Source of the DNA: Candidatus Bathyarchaeum sp.
GTDB lineage: Archaea; Thermoproteota; Bathyarchaeia; Bathyarchaeales; Bathyarchaeaceae
Length of the DNA stretch: 32,097 nucleotides
Reading direction: 5' to 3'
NCBI GenBank assembly: GCA_003096235.1
Contig: PIXT01000248.1
Coordinates: 1-32,097, forward strand
Positions 7,152-14,463 of the stretch are shown one piece after another (the stretch's first letter is position 1; every line of letters starts with the position of its first letter). A program made the position numbers and the translations under genes. A model generated the notes under the pieces. That model was not told where the DNA came from. It saw nothing but the letters and a program-made list of their open reading frames with translations, and made no database searches.

Positions 7152-8063
7152 GTGAGGTTACGAGCCTTGTCAAGTCGAAAAGATGTTATAATATTTTTGG
7201 ATACCGACAAATATGCAAGCCCCTTTGACATGTTAGTCGCCATCGACCTATATCCAGACGCCCAAATCATTAACTACAGCAACGTTGAAATCAACGACGC
7301 AAAACGACTAATCCAAGACGCAATGTTTCCACGTGGACCTGAAGGAGCAAAACATACCAAAGTATTCATTGGCGGTCAAGATGTCGAAAAAGCCCTTGGA
7401 ATACTTGACGTGATAAAGAAGTCCATGTTCCCACCGTTTCAATTATCCGTAATAATTGATCCCAGAGGATCATACACAACCGCATCATCTGCAGTAGCAA
7501 AAACAATGAAGCTCTTTAAGGAAAAAGGATTTGGAGACTTTAAAGGAAAAACAGCAGCAATTCTCGCAGGAACCGGACCAGTAGGAGTTGTTGCAGCAAA
7601 GTTATACGCCAGCGAGGGAGGAAACGTTGTTCTTACGTCACGTAAATTAGACCGTGCAACTGCTGCTGCAGACAAAATCAACGAGGAACTGGGCACAAAA
7701 CAGGTTAGTGGTGCTAAAGCGGGTACTCCTGAAGAGATTGGTGAAGCCATAAAGGATGCTGACGTGATTTTGGCATGTGGTGCTGCGGGTATCCAATTAT
7801 TACCTTTGAGCGTTCTTGAGAAGTATGGAGCGAAGTGTAAGGTTCTTGGAGACATCAATGCTGTTCCGCCTTTGGGTATCGAAGGAGTGAAAGCAACCCA
7901 TAAGGGTAAAGAGTTTACTCCCGGCAAATTTGGGGTAGGCGCCCTAGCTATAGGTCCCCTTAAAATCCAAATTGAAGGCGAGATGTTCAAACAAGCGGTA
8001 GAGTCACCAAACGGAATAGTAGATTACAAGACCGCCTACGAAATAGCCAAAAAGTTGGCATAA
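7152..8063 (+). CDS. mtdB: NADP-type methylene-tetrahydromethanopterin dehydrogenase (MtdA/MtdB family)
   Basis: The 303-residue protein matches the MtdA/MtdB family along its length. The N-terminal FLDTDKYASPFDMLVAIDLY is followed by KVFIGGQDVEKALGILDVIK, SVIIDPRGSYTTASSAVAKT, the Rossmann loop AAILAGTGPVGVVAAKLYAS with ensuing VVLTSRKLDRA (Ser-Arg suggests NADP), and LGDINAVPPLGIEGVKATHK. It should oxidise or reduce methylene/methenyl-H4MPT with NAD(P). Methanogens use the unrelated F420-dependent Mtd or Hmd here, so the family is notable in an archaeon. MtdA versus MtdB specificity cannot be settled by eye. The GTG at 7152 is chosen; a TATA-like ACATAAAT about 32-39 bp upstream suggests a nearly leaderless message. 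It is monocistronic and ends at a hairpin (8077-8102). Confidence 0.88.
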   Translation: MRLRALSSRKDVIIFLDTDKYASPFDMLVAIDLYPDAQIINYSNVEINDAKRLIQDAMFPRGPEGAKHTKVFIGGQDVEKALGILDVIKKSMFPPFQLSVIIDPRGSYTTASSAVAKTMKLFKEKGFGDFKGKTAAILAGTGPVGVVAAKLYASEGGNVVLTSRKLDRATAAADKINEELGTKQVSGAKAGTPEEIGEAIKDADVILACGAAGIQLLPLSVLEKYGAKCKVLGDINAVPPLGIEGVKATHKGKEFTPGKFGVGALAIGPLKIQIEGEMFKQAVESPNGIVDYKTAYEIAKKLA

Positions 8064-8076
8064 ACTGATTTAGTTA

Positions 8077-8102
8077 TCGGAAACCTGTTTTTTGGCTTCC
8101 GA
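8077..8102 (+). terminator. Hairpin terminator after the methylene-H4MPT dehydrogenase
   Basis: TCGGAAACC and GGCTTCCGA form a 9-bp stem with one mismatch around a T-rich 8-nt loop, beginning 14 bases after the stop codon. T-rich DNA follows at 8107-8126. Position and structure fit transcription termination. Confidence 0.5.
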
Positions 8103-8208
8103 AAAACTTTCTCTATTTTTACTTTTTTGCAGTCAATATTCAAAGTTAATATTTTTGGTTCATAGCCTTTTTCTATTAAACACAAACATAGTCGACAAAA
8201 GATGAAAA

Positions 8209-8379
8209 ATGAGGCTTTCAAACAAAATCTTGCTGATGTGGCTCGCAGTCATGTGGACAATCTTTTCTGTTTGGGTAGTTGCTGTGAGTCAGTTTCCATT
8301 GAACTTTGGGTTTGTTGGAGTCCAGTCGCTCACAGGCGTAGTTCTGATGTGGACAATTCAATGGTATAGAAACATTTAG
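8209..8379 (+). CDS. Tiny two-helix membrane protein, function unknown
   Basis: ATG 8209 opens a 56-residue frame ending at TAG 8377-8379. After a short MRLSNK start come two hydrophobic stretches, about residues 7-28 (rich in Trp, Leu, Val) and 32-51, and then the basic end QWYRNI. The pattern is that of a small integral membrane protein. The alternative reading on the opposite strand (8218-8433) gives a Cys/His-rich peptide of no clear character, and I consider it a shadow. No close ribosome site is visible. The gene is isolated between the dehydrogenase terminator and the secreted-protein gene. I do not recognise the family; reality as a gene is likely but unproven. Confidence 0.5.
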   Translation: MRLSNKILLMWLAVMWTIFSVWVVAVSQFPLNFGFVGVQSLTGVVLMWTIQWYRNI

Positions 8380-8566
8380 AAACGAAATATAGTGCCGTCG
8401 GAGTAACTCTGAGATTTCATCCTGAAACGTCAAGCTAATGCCTTTTCGTCATCCGGCATAATGACTAATGTTTAAACAGGAATAAAAAGTGTACACAATC
8501 AAACAATAAGCTAGCCTTTGTGCTAGGCTCAGATAGAACAATTGTCTATAACGAACATTCATATAT

Positions 8567-8612
8567 GCTTAAAAATAACAAGCGAAGAGCATATTAGAAG
8601 AGGATAACGGAA
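8567..8612 (+). promoter_or_regulatory. Putative promoter and ribosome site of the secreted-protein gene
   Basis: GCTTAAAAATAAC around 8567-8579 resembles an archaeal TATA box, about 35-45 bases before the ATG at 8613. GAGG, 9 nt before the ATG, is the ribosome-binding site. Between 8380 and 8566 I see only weak 5-bp hairpins and no gene. Confidence 0.4.
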
Positions 8613-9287
8613 ATGAAAAAAATACTAACTTTATCATTGTTGGCTATGATTATGCTTTTCGGGGTTTCAACCGTCTATGCAGCTCCATGGGTTTATCCCG
8701 TTGATGAACCATCGCCCTCAACTACTGAATATTGGGTAACCCCTCTGACGGATGGAACCAATGTGGTTGATTTAGTTCTATGGAATCACAATAACAATAA
8801 AGATTTTGTGAACGGCATGTTTGTTATCGCAATTAAATCGGGCACTGTTACTATTGATAGTGTAAAAGTTAACGGTGTGGATGTTTCTTTAAACGCTCAA
8901 GGAACTGGAACACCTGGACACCCGTTTCCACCTGGAAGTATTTTCCCATGCGAATGGAAACAGTACCCTGTTCCAGATTTGGACGGAAGGGATAGTGATC
9001 TAGGCTGGCAAGGCACAAGCGATGACAGTGGAGTTCAAATTGAAGTTACAATCACTGTAACTGGAAATCCAGTAGCAACTCGATTGTATTTCTTAGCGTA
9101 CGGCTATGATGTTCAGCCAAATCAAGAATTACAGCCATCTGATACTCCATACTCCCACATAACAACAACGTATAATCCACCTGAAAACCGCATTCCAGAA
9201 GTACCCTTTGGCACTATTGTAGCAGCAGCTTCAATGATAACCGCATTTGCAGCATATGTTGCAATACGCAAACGAACTACCGCATAG
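8613..9287 (+). CDS. Secreted surface protein with C-terminal archaeosortase-type sorting tail
   Basis: The 224-residue protein has a classic signal peptide (MKKILTLSLLAMIMLFGVST, cleavage probably after VYA at about residue 23). A beta-rich, Asn/Asp/Pro-rich extracellular domain of about 165 residues follows. The end is tripartite: IPEVPFGT, a hydrophobic helix (about 200-217) and the basic RKRTTA. This resembles PEF/PGF-CTERM tails, in which the short motif is cut and the protein re-anchored by an archaeosortase. Such an enzyme is encoded 1.1 kb downstream on the same strand (10374-11432), so this is a candidate substrate. The exact motif PEVPFG differs from the PEF consensus, so the tail could also be a plain membrane anchor. 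The mature domain is not recognised. Confidence 0.75.
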   Translation: MKKILTLSLLAMIMLFGVSTVYAAPWVYPVDEPSPSTTEYWVTPLTDGTNVVDLVLWNHNNNKDFVNGMFVIAIKSGTVTIDSVKVNGVDVSLNAQGTGTPGHPFPPGSIFPCEWKQYPVPDLDGRDSDLGWQGTSDDSGVQIEVTITVTGNPVATRLYFLAYGYDVQPNQELQPSDTPYSHITTTYNPPENRIPEVPFGTIVAAASMITAFAAYVAIRKRTTA

Positions 9288-9300
9288 CATCTAGATTTAG

Positions 9301-9349
9301 CTTGGTTTACTAAACGCTTACAGCACAAACCAAGTATCTTCTTTTTTTT
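9301..9349. terminator. Hairpin plus T-run terminator between convergent genes
   Basis: CTTGGTTT (9301-9308) and AAACCAAG (9327-9334) form a perfect 8-bp stem with an 18-nt loop, followed by eight T at 9342-9349. It lies 13 bases after the secreted-protein stop and directly abuts the stop of the convergent minus-strand gene. It is a good candidate terminator for the plus strand. Confidence 0.6.
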
Positions 9350-9760
9350 CTATTTATTGAACACTTGAAGGATTTTGTGTTGAACAAGATACACCACAAC
9401 AATAAGGCTGTAAACTATTTCTCCTAATGCAGCGGTTCTCGGAACTCCAGGTATTAGTGACACATCCAAAACTTCAGAGATATCTACCACAATAACGAAT
9501 AGGGAAACAATTATTGTTCCTAGCCAACCAGATTTTTTTCCTGTCCAAAGACCATACGCAAAAATTATGTTAAAAACACCGTAGAGAAGCGTGTAAACGT
9601 TATAGACCAGCTCGCCAGACATTGCGTATATGAGGCATAAACCGATAACTGCGTGAACTGCGCCATTCAAAAATTGTACACTGGATAAAACAAAAACTCC
9701 AGAATACCTTCCTTTAAAAGAGGAAATGTGTTCGAGTTTGCTCAAATCAACCACACTCAA
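9350..9760 (-). CDS. Small four-helix membrane protein, function unknown
   Basis: The 136-residue protein has four hydrophobic stretches (about residues 20-45, 50-70, 77-97 and 108-130), with short polar loops such as WTGKKSGWLG. No catalytic or ligand motif is evident, and I do not recognise the family. The longest frame starts at TTG 9760; GTG 9754 and TTG 9745 are in-frame alternatives. A TATA-like TTATACATG around 9766-9774 (minus strand) lies so close that a leaderless message starting near 9745 is plausible. The gene is convergent with the secreted-protein gene and divergent from msrB, with which it shares an 85-95 bp promoter region. Confidence 0.65.
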   Translation of the reverse strand: MSVVDLSKLEHISSFKGRYSGVFVLSSVQFLNGAVHAVIGLCLIYAMSGELVYNVYTLLYGVFNIIFAYGLWTGKKSGWLGTIIVSLFVIVVDISEVLDVSLIPGVPRTAALGEIVYSLIVVVYLVQHKILQVFNK

Positions 9761-9854
9761 CGGTCATGTATAACTTTTAAAGAAACAACAAATATAATAT
9801 TTGCAGCAAAGCGACCATTGTTGTGCATTCAGTTTTTGAGAATCTTTGACAGTC

Positions 9855-10271
9855 ATGGAGGTGAAAACCGTCAAATCAAAAGTAACAAAAACAGAAGATG
9901 AATGGAAGAAGCTTCTTTCCCGAGAACAATACAATGTGCTTAGAGAAAAAGGAACTGAACCTGCATTCAGCGGAAAGTATCTAAAAAACAAGAAAAATGG
10001 CAATTACGTATGCGCTGCTTGTGGAAACGAACTTTTTAGTTCAGATACAAAATTTGATTCTGGCACTGGCTGGCCAAGTTTTTGGAAATCAGTTTCTAAA
10101 GATAATGTAGAACTAAAAGTAGACAATAGTCATGGAATGCGCAGAACTGAGGTAATCTGCAAACAGTGTGGAGGACACCTTGGGCATGTGTTCGATGATG
10201 GTCCAACGCCTACGGGTCAACGTTTCTGCATAAACTCGATATCTCTCAAGTTTAAGGAAAAAGAAGAGTGA
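9855..10271 (+). CDS. msrB: Peptide-methionine (R)-S-oxide reductase
   Basis: This is a complete MsrB of about 138 residues. It has two zinc CxxC pairs (CAAC near residue 53 and CKQC near 102), the SGTGWPSFW core, the [11 protein letters not shown] segment and the catalytic cysteine in GQRFCINS near residue 125. It reduces R-methionine sulfoxide in oxidised proteins, using thioredoxin-like donors; a resolving cysteine is not obvious. The ATG at 9855 is preferred; an in-frame TTG at 9846 would add three residues. The GGAGGTG at 9857-9863 lies inside the gene and precedes no start codon. An upstream A/T-rich stretch (ATATAATATTT near 9791) may be the TATA region. It is about 100 bp upstream of the archaeosortase gene on the same strand. 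Confidence 0.95.
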   Translation: MEVKTVKSKVTKTEDEWKKLLSREQYNVLREKGTEPAFSGKYLKNKKNGNYVCAACGNELFSSDTKFDSGTGWPSFWKSVSKDNVELKVDNSHGMRRTEVICKQCGGHLGHVFDDGPTPTGQRFCINSISLKFKEKEE

Positions 10272-10373
10272 AAAGGGGCATTCAGGGAACAATAGTTATT
10301 TTACTGCGGACAGAGTAAAGGGTATCCTCTATGTAGCTACTTAATCTTTCATGTTCGGTAAGGCACAACCACT

Positions 10374-11432
10374 ATGATAACCCACTTAAAAGAACAACTA
10401 AAGAAACTGCTTTCAAGAATAGACCGCCCATTCATGTTACAGATAACAATTATCTTTGCAGCGTTCACCATACCACTGGTCATTCTTTACATCTTAGATG
10501 CGGCTTCCTTTGAGGTACTGTGGAAAGGCAGAGCACCATATCTTCTCTTTTTATGGCTGTTCGTTTTAGAGGTAGCCCTTGGATGGAAAAAACTTAAAGA
10601 AGAAAAACCAATATTTTGGACCAAAAAAACAGTTTTAGCAGCAGTAACAATGCTTCTGCCGACAATTTATTCAGTCGGATTAAACTTCGGTTTGCAGAAC
10701 GGGATAGTAGAGCTTGGAAGAGCAATCGGCGTGCCCGCTGAACAATATGGCGAGTGGTACCTGACGCATTCTTGGACGTTCTCTTTGGAGTATATTCTGT
10801 TTGCAGCATTTTTTGTGGCATCAATTTGGCTTCTATATGGATTCCGTGGACTGAAAACATTCTCGGTCTCCGCATTCTTTATCGTAGGCGTAGGCATATT
10901 CTACATGATTGACACATTCTGTCCCTACGGCACATTCACAGTTCTTCAAGGCCTAGTCCCAATAACCACGTGGGGAGCAGCTGCAATACTAAATCTTTTA
11001 GGTTACACGACTCAAATAATCTCCGCAGGCGATGCTGGATTACATCTCATAGTCAGCATAAGCGGTGGGACACCTCATGATGCTATTGTAGCATGGTCTT
11101 GTGCGGGAAGCCACAGTCTTTTCTTGTATTCATTCATGATTATGTTGTTCCTTAGGGGCACCAGCATATCGCGCATGCGAAAAATAATTTACGTTGCTGT
11201 AGGAGCAGCGGGAACATTTTTTGTCAACATCCTCAGAATAGTAACAATATATGTTTTAGCAATTAACAGCAGCAAATCACTCGCTGACCTTTTCCATGAG
11301 GTCTATGGAGAATTCTTTTTCATTGCTTGGATGTTCATTTATCTATCCATAATATTTCTGCTTGAAACAAAACTCATCAAAAGAATGAACAGCACACAAA
11401 CAAAGAACAAACCTCCCATTGAACCTGCATAA
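10374..11432 (+). CDS. Archaeosortase/exosortase-family transpeptidase
   Basis: The 352-residue polytopic membrane protein has about eight to nine helices. The family triad is visible: Cys243 in IVAWSCAGSHSLFLYS, Arg288 in FFVNILRIVTIY and His308 in LFHEVYGEFFFI. These enzymes cut proteins at a C-terminal sorting tail on the outer face of the membrane and probably attach them to a lipid. The subfamily (ArtA-H types) cannot be assigned by eye. A possible substrate with a PEVPFG-helix-RKR tail is encoded at 8613-9287; the surface glycosyltransferase gene converges 69 bp downstream. Start ATG 10374 has no strong ribosome site; a shorter start is possible but the N-terminal helix would be lost. 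Confidence 0.9.
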   Translation: MITHLKEQLKKLLSRIDRPFMLQITIIFAAFTIPLVILYILDAASFEVLWKGRAPYLLFLWLFVLEVALGWKKLKEEKPIFWTKKTVLAAVTMLLPTIYSVGLNFGLQNGIVELGRAIGVPAEQYGEWYLTHSWTFSLEYILFAAFFVASIWLLYGFRGLKTFSVSAFFIVGVGIFYMIDTFCPYGTFTVLQGLVPITTWGAAAILNLLGYTTQIISAGDAGLHLIVSISGGTPHDAIVAWSCAGSHSLFLYSFMIMLFLRGTSISRMRKIIYVAVGAAGTFFVNILRIVTIYVLAINSSKSLADLFHEVYGEFFFIAWMFIYLSIIFLLETKLIKRMNSTQTKNKPPIEPA

Positions 11433-11500
11433 TCCTGGTTATCAAAACAAGAACAAATAGAGCAAAACTTCTAGACAATTTAATGTAACATAGAATGGTT

Positions 11501-12967
11501 TTAGCTTACTGTTGATTTTGTTTCGGGCACTCCCACTCGTTTTAGTGTACCCCACTTCATTTCTCTTCTTGACAGTATGTCAAATAGACTCTTGAGTTTG
11601 ATAAAGTTCCGCAGTTCCTTGTAGCCCACCACAAATAATGGAGAAAGCACAATGAGCTTCAAGTCTTCATCATCCATCTGTACAGCTAAAAAACTGTACG
11701 TTGTTTGAATGAGCATGAATCCTGCCATCACAAATAGGACCTGTAATGCGTACCCTGTTAAAGCTGCGAATGCGATAATAACAAGGGATGCAACAGAAGC
11801 AAAGGGAACAAACACCATGGACAGTATTATGTATTGGAATGTTAAGTTCCGCAGGTAACCAAAGCTTGAAGACGAAAACACATTTCGGTGTTTTAGAACT
11901 GTTTGAAAGGTTCCTCTGTTCCACCTTGTTCGCTGTTTAATAAAATCCTTCCAAGTGACAGGAGCCTCAGTGTAGACAACAGCGTCACTTAGGGCTTGTA
12001 CAACTCTTTTTGTTTTCAAAAGTTTGATTGTAATATCGAAATCTTCGGTTAGAGTATCATGGTCATAAAATCCGATCTCCTTTAAGCTACTTCTACGAAA
12101 AGTAGCTAATGGACCTGGAACTACAGGGACAACCCCAAAAATGTCGAAAACCCTTCGGTATATGTTTTCGTTAACTATGTATTCAAGCGCCTGACACTTT
12201 GTTACCAAGTTAGTTCTGTTCAAAACTTTAACGTTTCCCGCCACAGCGGTTACAGTTGGGTCTTGGAACCGTCTGATGATCATGCGAAGGGCACTTCTGC
12301 CAATCATGCTGTCGGCGTCGCAGGTAATGATGATTTCGCCTTTAGCAATCAATATGCCTGTGTTCAATGCACCAGATTTTCCTCCAGAATTTTCTCTGCG
12401 GATAACTTTCACGCCTTTACTTCTGTAATTGGAGGCCAGCTGGTAAGTTTTGTCGGTTGATCCATCATCCACTACGATGATTTCCTTTTTTGGGTAGTCT
12501 ATTTCTAAAATTGCTTCGATGCATCGTTCGATTCCTTTTTCTTCGTTGTGCGCTGGAACGACCAGTGTAACGGATGGCCAGTAAGTCATTGCATGTTTTG
12601 GCATGTTTACTTCTAGATGATGGTGGTAGACGCTTAGTGGAAGTGCTAAGAAATTTGTGAAAAATTCAATTGTTAATGCTGTTGTTAAAAGTGCTGTTGG
12701 AATTGAAAGGTATCCTAAGTATACGGTGAGCCAACCGATAGTTATGGGAATTATGAATGTGGAAATAATGGCAAGGGCAGTTATCTGTTTTGAGGGTTCC
12801 TTAATTTTGCTGTTATGAGCTTTTCGGGCAGTATACAAAAAAAACGAAGCTGTTCCAGCGCCTATAAGCAAACTAATCCAGACAATGTCTCCGGGTATAA
12901 TATACGCTATTAAAATGAGCTCGCACGCCAATATAACAGAGGTTGCTATTAATTTCTCGAGTTTCAT
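11501..12967 (-). CDS. Processive family 2 glycosyltransferase (exopolysaccharide synthase type)
   Basis: The 488-residue protein has N-terminal helices (about 8-45, 62-85 and 90-112), a cytoplasmic GT-A domain and three to four C-terminal helices (about 375-445). All processive GT2 motifs are present: VVDDGS (167-168), CDADS (217-219), TEDFD with the catalytic base (307-309) and QRTRW (345-349), the Q-x-x-R-W signature of cellulose, hyaluronan and poly-GlcNAc synthases. It should polymerise a sugar from a nucleotide donor and export it. The sugar is not predictable; PgaC/IcaA-like is the nearest general match. It begins 19 bp after the response regulator with zinc ribbons, making it the last gene of the histidine-kinase operon. 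Confidence 0.9.
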   Translation of the reverse strand: MKLEKLIATSVILACELILIAYIIPGDIVWISLLIGAGTASFFLYTARKAHNSKIKEPSKQITALAIISTFIIPITIGWLTVYLGYLSIPTALLTTALTIEFFTNFLALPLSVYHHHLEVNMPKHAMTYWPSVTLVVPAHNEEKGIERCIEAILEIDYPKKEIIVVDDGSTDKTYQLASNYRSKGVKVIRRENSGGKSGALNTGILIAKGEIIITCDADSMIGRSALRMIIRRFQDPTVTAVAGNVKVLNRTNLVTKCQALEYIVNENIYRRVFDIFGVVPVVPGPLATFRRSSLKEIGFYDHDTLTEDFDITIKLLKTKRVVQALSDAVVYTEAPVTWKDFIKQRTRWNRGTFQTVLKHRNVFSSSSFGYLRNLTFQYIILSMVFVPFASVASLVIIAFAALTGYALQVLFVMAGFMLIQTTYSFLAVQMDDEDLKLIVLSPLFVVGYKELRNFIKLKSLFDILSRREMKWGTLKRVGVPETKSTVS

Positions 12968-12986
12968 TTAGTAACAACCAAAAGTT

Positions 12987-14012
12987 TCAAGTTTTCCGGC
13001 TGGATTTTTTATCTTGGCTCTTTTCTGACATTTCAGTGACCTTTACGCCAAGTTTCAGTATCTGACGACCACTAGTTGTTATGTTGTAGTTATGGAGCAT
13101 GTCCAAGTTTGCTTCTTCTAAAGTGAATCTTCCGTTACATTTGGAACATACAAATTTGAAGTTTGGTTGACCGAAAAAGTGTTTGTTTGCGCATTTGTAC
13201 CAGTTTTCAATTTTTCGGTAGTCGACTCCTATTACTTTCAGTTTTTTTCCGCACTTGGGACAGATGGAAATGCCTTCACCTTTTTCGAAATTGGATCTGA
13301 AATCTATGTTTCCACAATCAAAATGTTCTAAGGCTTCTTCTTTAGTCATTTTGGTAATTTCGCATTCGGGACATTCCAGATGTAGAGTAGTAGTTGTGGA
13401 GGAACAATCAGGGCAAATAATTACTGAACGTGAAGGTAATGCGTTTACGATTTTAATCTCTGCCAAGGTTTTCAATGCTGAAATTAGTTTTTTTGCGGGA
13501 ATTTCGTTTGCAGGTTTATACCGCAAGACGTTGATGGATTCTATGTATATGGTTGGGTTCTTGTCAAAAATAGTAGCGATAACTTTTGCTGTTTCCGTGT
13601 CCACGGTCTCAGGTAGAGATGATTTTAACAACAATTCTGTTATGCTGTCTACTAAACGTCTCGAACTGATTTCTTCTTTGATTATGTAGTCGTGAACACC
13701 AAGTTTCATAGCGTTCACTGCTACAGTTTCGCTTCCTTTGCTGGTCACTAATATAGTAGGTGTTTTGACGTTTTTTTTCTTTAGTTCTTGAACAAATTCT
13801 ATGCCTGACATGTCTGGTAGCATGTAATCAAAAATGATTATGTCGAAGTTTTCGTTTTCAACCTTTTTTAGACCCTTGGTGGCAGTTTCTACGGTTATTA
13901 AATCGAAATTGATTGGTAGCTTTTCTTTAAGTGATCGTTTTAGGATCAGTTGGTCGTCGGGGTTGTCTTCAACATATAGTATACTTATTTTTAATTCATC
14001 CAAAATGTTCAT
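12987..14012 (-). CDS. Response regulator with C-terminal multi-zinc-ribbon output domain (TackOD1-like)
   Basis: The receiver domain (residues 1-130) has the acidic pocket EDNPDD, the phospho-acceptor Asp62 in FDYMLPD, LVTSKG and the IIKEE lysine. After a winged-helix-like linker (about 140-190) comes a Cys-rich half. It carries CPDC and CPEC near 200 and 214, a single Cys at 233, CPKC at 251, CANKH at 274 and CSKC at 289, and ends with LKLGVKV. This layout resembles the TackOD1 output domain described in TACK archaea; the family name is from memory. A nucleic-acid or protein-binding output is likely. I place the start at ATG 14010-14012, 7 bp after the preceding stop, because the longer frame to 14087 overlaps that gene and adds 25 residues foreign to receivers. 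It is in an operon with the kinase and the glycosyltransferase. Confidence 0.85.
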   Translation of the reverse strand: MNILDELKISILYVEDNPDDQLILKRSLKEKLPINFDLITVETATKGLKKVENENFDIIIFDYMLPDMSGIEFVQELKKKNVKTPTILVTSKGSETVAVNAMKLGVHDYIIKEEISSRRLVDSITELLLKSSLPETVDTETAKVIATIFDKNPTIYIESINVLRYKPANEIPAKKLISALKTLAEIKIVNALPSRSVIICPDCSSTTTTLHLECPECEITKMTKEEALEHFDCGNIDFRSNFEKGEGISICPKCGKKLKVIGVDYRKIENWYKCANKHFFGQPNFKFVCSKCNGRFTLEEANLDMLHNYNITTSGRQILKLGVKVTEMSEKSQDKKSSRKT

Positions 14013-14019
14013 TCTTCCT

Positions 14020-14460
14020 TTATGGTAATTTTGAGAGGTTAAGCCAGTAACGTTTGATTTCCATGACAGCTTCAATGAAGTCTTCAAAGGCGGCTGGTTT
14101 TACGATGAAGCTGTTAGCCCCTAGTTTGTAGGCAAGATCGATATCCTCAGATCTACTTGAAGAAGTCAACACGATTATAGGAATAATTTTCAGTTTTTCG
14201 TCACCCTTAATTATTTTCAAAACTTCAAAGCCGTCAACTTTAGGCATGTTCAAATCCAGCATGACCAAACCAGCTGTTGGGGCATCTTTGAATCTGCCCT
14301 CTTTTCGAACAAAGTGTATTGCTTCTTCACCATCTTCAGTAACGTATACTTTGTTTCGAATCTCACATTTGGCGAATGCTCGTTTTGCGATCATTATGTC
14401 GTCGGGGCTGTCGTCCACTAAAAGAATTGGGCGTTCGGTCATTGCGTTTTTGTGTTTCAT
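14020..14460 (-). CDS. Single-domain response regulator, Rcp1-like
   Basis: The 146-residue protein is only a receiver: acidic pair in ILLVDDSPDDIMIAKRAF, Asp69 phospho-acceptor in VMLDLNMPKVDGFEVL, Thr/Ser of IVLTSSSRSEDI and the conserved Lys121 in FIVKPAAFEDF. The DSPDD start and the insertion around residues 53-60 are typical of the Rcp1 group that partners large soluble PAS/phytochrome kinases. It starts 3 bp after the stop of the 1380-residue kinase, whose last codons carry its GGAG ribosome site, so translation is coupled. Probable role: phosphate shuttle between the kinase and the next regulator, or a sink. Phosphotransfer order is inferred. Confidence 0.93.
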   Translation of the reverse strand: MKHKNAMTERPILLVDDSPDDIMIAKRAFAKCEIRNKVYVTEDGEEAIHFVRKEGRFKDAPTAGLVMLDLNMPKVDGFEVLKIIKGDEKLKIIPIIVLTSSSRSEDIDLAYKLGANSFIVKPAAFEDFIEAVMEIKRYWLNLSKLP

Positions 14461-14463
14461 TTT

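Noticed and set aside
9857..9863. A perfect GGAGGTG ribosome-site-like sequence in the 5' part of msrB.
   Set aside because: No start codon follows at a usable distance in the msrB frame, and it overlaps the likely ATG.
10594..10897. Open frames antisense to the archaeosortase (93 and 76 codons).
   Set aside because: The sense strand encodes a conserved membrane enzyme with its triad; the antisense peptides have no coherent features.
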